Shown here: piece after piece, positions 62,430-64,000 of the stretch
Layout: every line of letters starts with the position of its first letter
How positions within the stretch are numbered: position 1 is the stretch's first letter
Source: Microtetraspora niveoalba
GTDB lineage: Bacteria > Actinomycetota > Actinomycetes > Streptosporangiales > Streptosporangiaceae
Length of the DNA stretch: 64,000 nucleotides
Assembly: GCF_001570405.1 (NCBI RefSeq)
Contig: NZ_BBYM01000050.1
Coordinates: forward strand, 18,206 to 82,205
Direction: 5' to 3'
Translations under genes and position numbers: made by a program
The notes under the pieces: generated by a model
Seen by the model: the letters and a program-made list of their open reading frames with translations, nothing else
What the model was told of the DNA's origin: nothing
The model's database searches: none

Positions 62430-62546
62430 GCTGCGATTATCGCCGCCTCGATGACACCAGTGCGGAGTGGACGACGCGTTCGTGGCCGGCCCCGCCGGAG
62501 GGCGACGCCGCGAGGCACGCGCCTGGCGCACTGCCGGTCGCAGGAG

Positions 62547-62815
62547 AGCGACGTCACGGCCTCCCGAAGGGCGAACTGCCGACCCGTTGGAGGGCGACGT
62601 CACGCCCCTGAGGGGGTGAACTGCTGGCCCGCCGGAGGGCGACGTCATGCCCCCGAGGGCGGCGAACCTGCTGGTCGCCGGTGATGACGTCACGCTCCCC
62701 GAGGAGGTGAACTGCCGGGCGCCGAAGAGCGATGTCCTGGGCCCCTGAGGGGTGAACTGGCGGCCCGCCGGAGGCCGACGTCACGCCCCCCGAGAGTCGA
62801 ACTGCCGGCCGCGCC
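62547..62815. repeat. Degenerate tandem array of about 45-bp units (six copies)
   Basis: Units start near 62547, 62593, 62638, 62684, 62728 and 62774, with lengths 46, 45, 46, 44, 46 and about 42. A very weak copy precedes at about 62500. Consensus parts: GCGACGTCACG, a CCCC-TGA-GGGG-like stem, GTGAACTGC, and GGCCCGCCGGAG. The arms of the first stem change together (CCCC/GGGG, GCCC/GGGC, CTCC/GGAG). Unequal unit lengths argue against coding. It lies between the IclR start and the end of the EF-hand gene. Confidence 0.85.
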
Positions 62816-62881
62816 GCCGTGAGGCGGCCGGGGATACTCGGCGAGAGCGTCGGGGAAGACGCTGTGGCCCGGCGTGGACCG

Positions 62882-63097
62882 TCAGGCGAGCGGGCGGCCG
62901 CTCTGGAGCCAGGCGCCGAACTCGTCGAGGTTGATCAGCCCGTCACCGTCGGTGTCGACCTTGGCGATCACACCCTGGGCGCCCTCCTCGGTGATCCGCT
63001 CGCCGAGCACCTCCATGAGGCGCACCAGCTCGCCGGCCGAGATCAGGCCGTCGTCGTCGCTGTCCACGAGGTCGAACGTCGCCGCGTACTCGCTCAT
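62882..63097 (-). CDS. EF-hand calcium-binding protein
   Basis: A 71-residue protein with two EF-hands: loop 1 DSDDDGLISAGE after AATFDLV, loop 2 DTDGDGLINLDE after GVIAKV. Each loop has Asp at 1, 3 and 5, a Gly at 6, and Glu at 12, so both should bind Ca2+. Small EF-hand proteins of this kind (calerythrin/CabC-like) are known in actinomycetes and linked to calcium buffering and aerial growth. The ATG has GAGGAG seven bases upstream. Transcription reads out into the 45-bp repeat array. Confidence 0.93.
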   Translation of the reverse strand: MSEYAATFDLVDSDDDGLISAGELVRLMEVLGERITEEGAQGVIAKVDTDGDGLINLDEFGAWLQSGRPLA

Positions 63098-63209
63098 GTC
63101 TTCTCCTCGCCCGGCGGCTCGTCGGAGTCCGAGAGCGTCCCCGGCTATGGGTTCAGGTTGGCGAGCAGCACGATAGCCGGATAAGTCACCACCAGTGCCG
63201 TTTTGCGGC

Positions 63210-63251
63210 AAGTACTGCGCCGGTGTCGCGAAGTACTGCGCCTGTGTCGCG
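63210..63251. repeat. 21-bp direct tandem repeat
   Basis: AAGTACTGCGCCGGTGTCGCG then the same with one change (63210-63230, 63231-63251). Upstream of the EF-hand gene in gene-free DNA. Confidence 0.85.
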
Positions 63252-63277
63252 CACCCCTGGTCGTTTGCGGCTGTGAC

Positions 63278-63468
63278 GAAGAGGTCGTTGTCCTCAGGAG
63301 CCCGGCCAGCGATGCGGTCCGCACGCTCCCCATCGGGTGAAGGCCACATGGGCCGCGGCGGGTAATCAGCTCCTTCTTTTGTAAGAGGTCGTGGGCCTCA
63401 GGGGCCCGGTCGGTGATGCGGCCCGCACGCTCCGCCCACCTGATGGACGCCGTCGGCCCCGGCGGGTG
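63278..63468. repeat. Duplicated block of about 86 bp with 18-bp spacer
   Basis: Copy 1 (63278-63363) and copy 2 (63382-63468) align over their length with many substitutions: AAGAGGTCGT, CCTCAGG-GCCCGG, GATGCGG-CCGCACGCTCC, ATCGGGTGAAGG vs CTGATGGACG, GGCGGGT. The 63098-63640 stretch that contains them has no gene I can support; frames across it are short and unlike known proteins. Confidence 0.75.
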
Positions 63469-63568
63469 CTGAGCTCTCCCTTTGGCACCGCTCCGGTCCT
63501 CGACCTCATCGGTCACCGCGGGGAAACGTCGTGCAGAGGCTCGACGACCTCGTCGGGCCTGTGAGAGC

Positions 63569-63597
63569 GGTCACGTCCCGCTGAATGGTGTAACTCC
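63569..63597 (-). mobile_element. Probable terminal inverted repeat of the IS256-family element
   Basis: GGTCACGTCCCGCTGAATGG followed by TGTAACTCC, about 45 bases past the transposase stop. On the transposase strand it reads GGAGTTACACCATTCAGCGG then GACGTGACC, which looks like an IS256-family end of the kind found in actinomycetes (from memory). The other end is outside the window, so the repeat cannot be confirmed here. Confidence 0.45.
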
Positions 63598-63640
63598 AGC
63601 CGATCATGTGAGGTCGGCGAGTTGTATCGGAACGTTGTGA

Positions 63641-64000
63641 CTATGACGCGGCCAGCGCGGTCGGCGCCAGCGGTTCGCTCATATCTCCGCTCGGCTCGCT
63701 GGTCGGTGCGGCGAGTTGGGCCATCGATCCCTCCGAGAGGTAGCGGCGGTCGCTGACCTGCCATTCATCGTGATGTTCGGCCAGCACCGCGCCTGCTAGG
63801 CGGGCGAGGGCTGCGGGGTTGGGGAAGACCCCGACGACGTCGGATCGGCGTTTGATCTCCCGGTTGAGCCGTTCCAGGGGATTGGTCGACCAGATCTTCT
63901 TCCAGTGCTGGGAGGGGAAGTCGGCGAAGGCGGTGATGTCGTCGGCGGCCTCGAGCAGCATCTGCTCCACGGGCGGGAACTGGCGGCCGAGCATGGTGGC
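63641..64000 (-). CDS. IS256 family transposase (C-terminal part)
   Basis: The gene enters from beyond the window end; about 118 C-terminal residues are seen. The family signature is plain: [41 protein letters not shown], including the conserved NPLERLN-EIKRR block after the catalytic Glu region, then LVGAVLAEQNDEW-like [12 protein letters not shown] and RRYLSEGSM. No frameshift within the visible part. It ends in a normal stop. It indicates an insertion sequence next to the repeat-rich region. Confidence 0.93.
   Translation of the reverse strand, partial: ATMLGRQFPPVEQMLLEAADDITAFADFPSQHWKKIWSTNPLERLNREIKRRSDVVGVFPNPAALARLAGAVLAEHHDEWQVSDRRYLSEGSMAQLAAPTSEPSGDMSEPLAPTALAAS

Noticed and set aside
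62554..62784. Minus-strand frame across the 45-bp array
   Set aside because: Unit lengths of 44, 45 and 46 break any 15-residue repeat; the paired-stem signal is at nucleic-acid level.
62547..62815. CRISPR array
   Set aside because: Units are contiguous and degenerate throughout, with no constant-repeat/unique-spacer alternation and no cas genes.
63145..63516. Small minus-strand genes upstream of the EF-hand gene
   Set aside because: Frames run through the 21-bp and 86-bp duplications, lack ribosome sites and resemble no protein family.

Overview
The window looks like chromosomal DNA of a high-GC filamentous actinomycete. Gene content (a GroEL2-type chaperonin ending in a GGDMDF tail, DUF3263, DUF3027, DUF2530, an actinobacterial HelD/HelR-like ATPase, XPB helicase, DUF4190 membrane proteins, a dynamin pair), GTG/TTG starts and very strong GC3 fit Streptosporangiales or a relative. 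The order otsB - otsA - sigma factor - threonine-synthase-like - sulfur carrier - cold shock - groEL also resembles the Streptomyces arrangement as I remember it. I cannot fix the genus from sequence alone.

Layout. 1-2.4 kb: end of a Dpp/Opp-type peptide ABC operon (permease, two ATPases). 2.5-9.7 kb: housekeeping and stress genes: secreted subtilase, SAM hydroxide adenosyltransferase, DUF3263, trehalose synthesis (otsB, otsA) around a secreted protein and an MFS exporter, and a sigma factor. 9.8-14.2 kb: a SAM-I riboswitch controlling a threonine-synthase-fold enzyme and a MoaD/ThiS-type sulfur carrier, then a cold-shock gene and CIRCE-controlled groEL. 14.3-23 kb (minus strand): two tyrosine-rich DUF4190-type membrane proteins, a HelD/HelR-like RNA polymerase ATPase, XPB helicase and a helicase-associated protein. 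23-35.4 kb: HAD phosphatase, extended cold-shock protein, MFS, DUF3027, a Hsp90/sacsin-like ATPase, DUF2530, NCS2 purine permease, MarR-MFS pair, ThpR phosphodiesterase and a 27-residue membrane peptide. 35.4-39.6 kb: aldo/keto reductase, secreted beta-propeller-like protein, small conserved protein, L-2-hydroxyglutarate oxidase.

39.7-51.7 kb is the most distinctive block: two paralogous two-component systems flank a MacAB-like efflux operon (adaptor, ATPase, permease, DUF5666-like protein) and a divergent second adaptor that carries a roughly 350-residue low-complexity insertion. A lipoprotein with a duplicated cysteine motif closes it. 52-55.4 kb encodes two overlapping dynamin-like GTPases. 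55.5-58.4 kb holds an SPFH/NfeD pair and an L,D-transpeptidase lipoprotein. 58.8-62.4 kb is a homogentisate (tyrosine) catabolic pair with an IclR regulator. 62.5-64 kb is repeat-rich: a degenerate array of about 45-bp units, an EF-hand protein, duplicated non-coding blocks and the end of an IS256-family element.

The strongest candidate for unusual biology is the SAM-riboswitch/threonine-synthase-like/sulfur-carrier operon. Its logic (repression by SAM, a carrier with a C-terminal Gly-Gly, an enzyme family that acts on O-phosphohomoserine) points to sulfur-carrier-dependent homocysteine formation rather than threonine synthesis. Next come the efflux block with its oversized adaptor and the structured 45-bp repeat array. 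No rRNA, tRNA, CRISPR array or biosynthetic gene cluster was seen.
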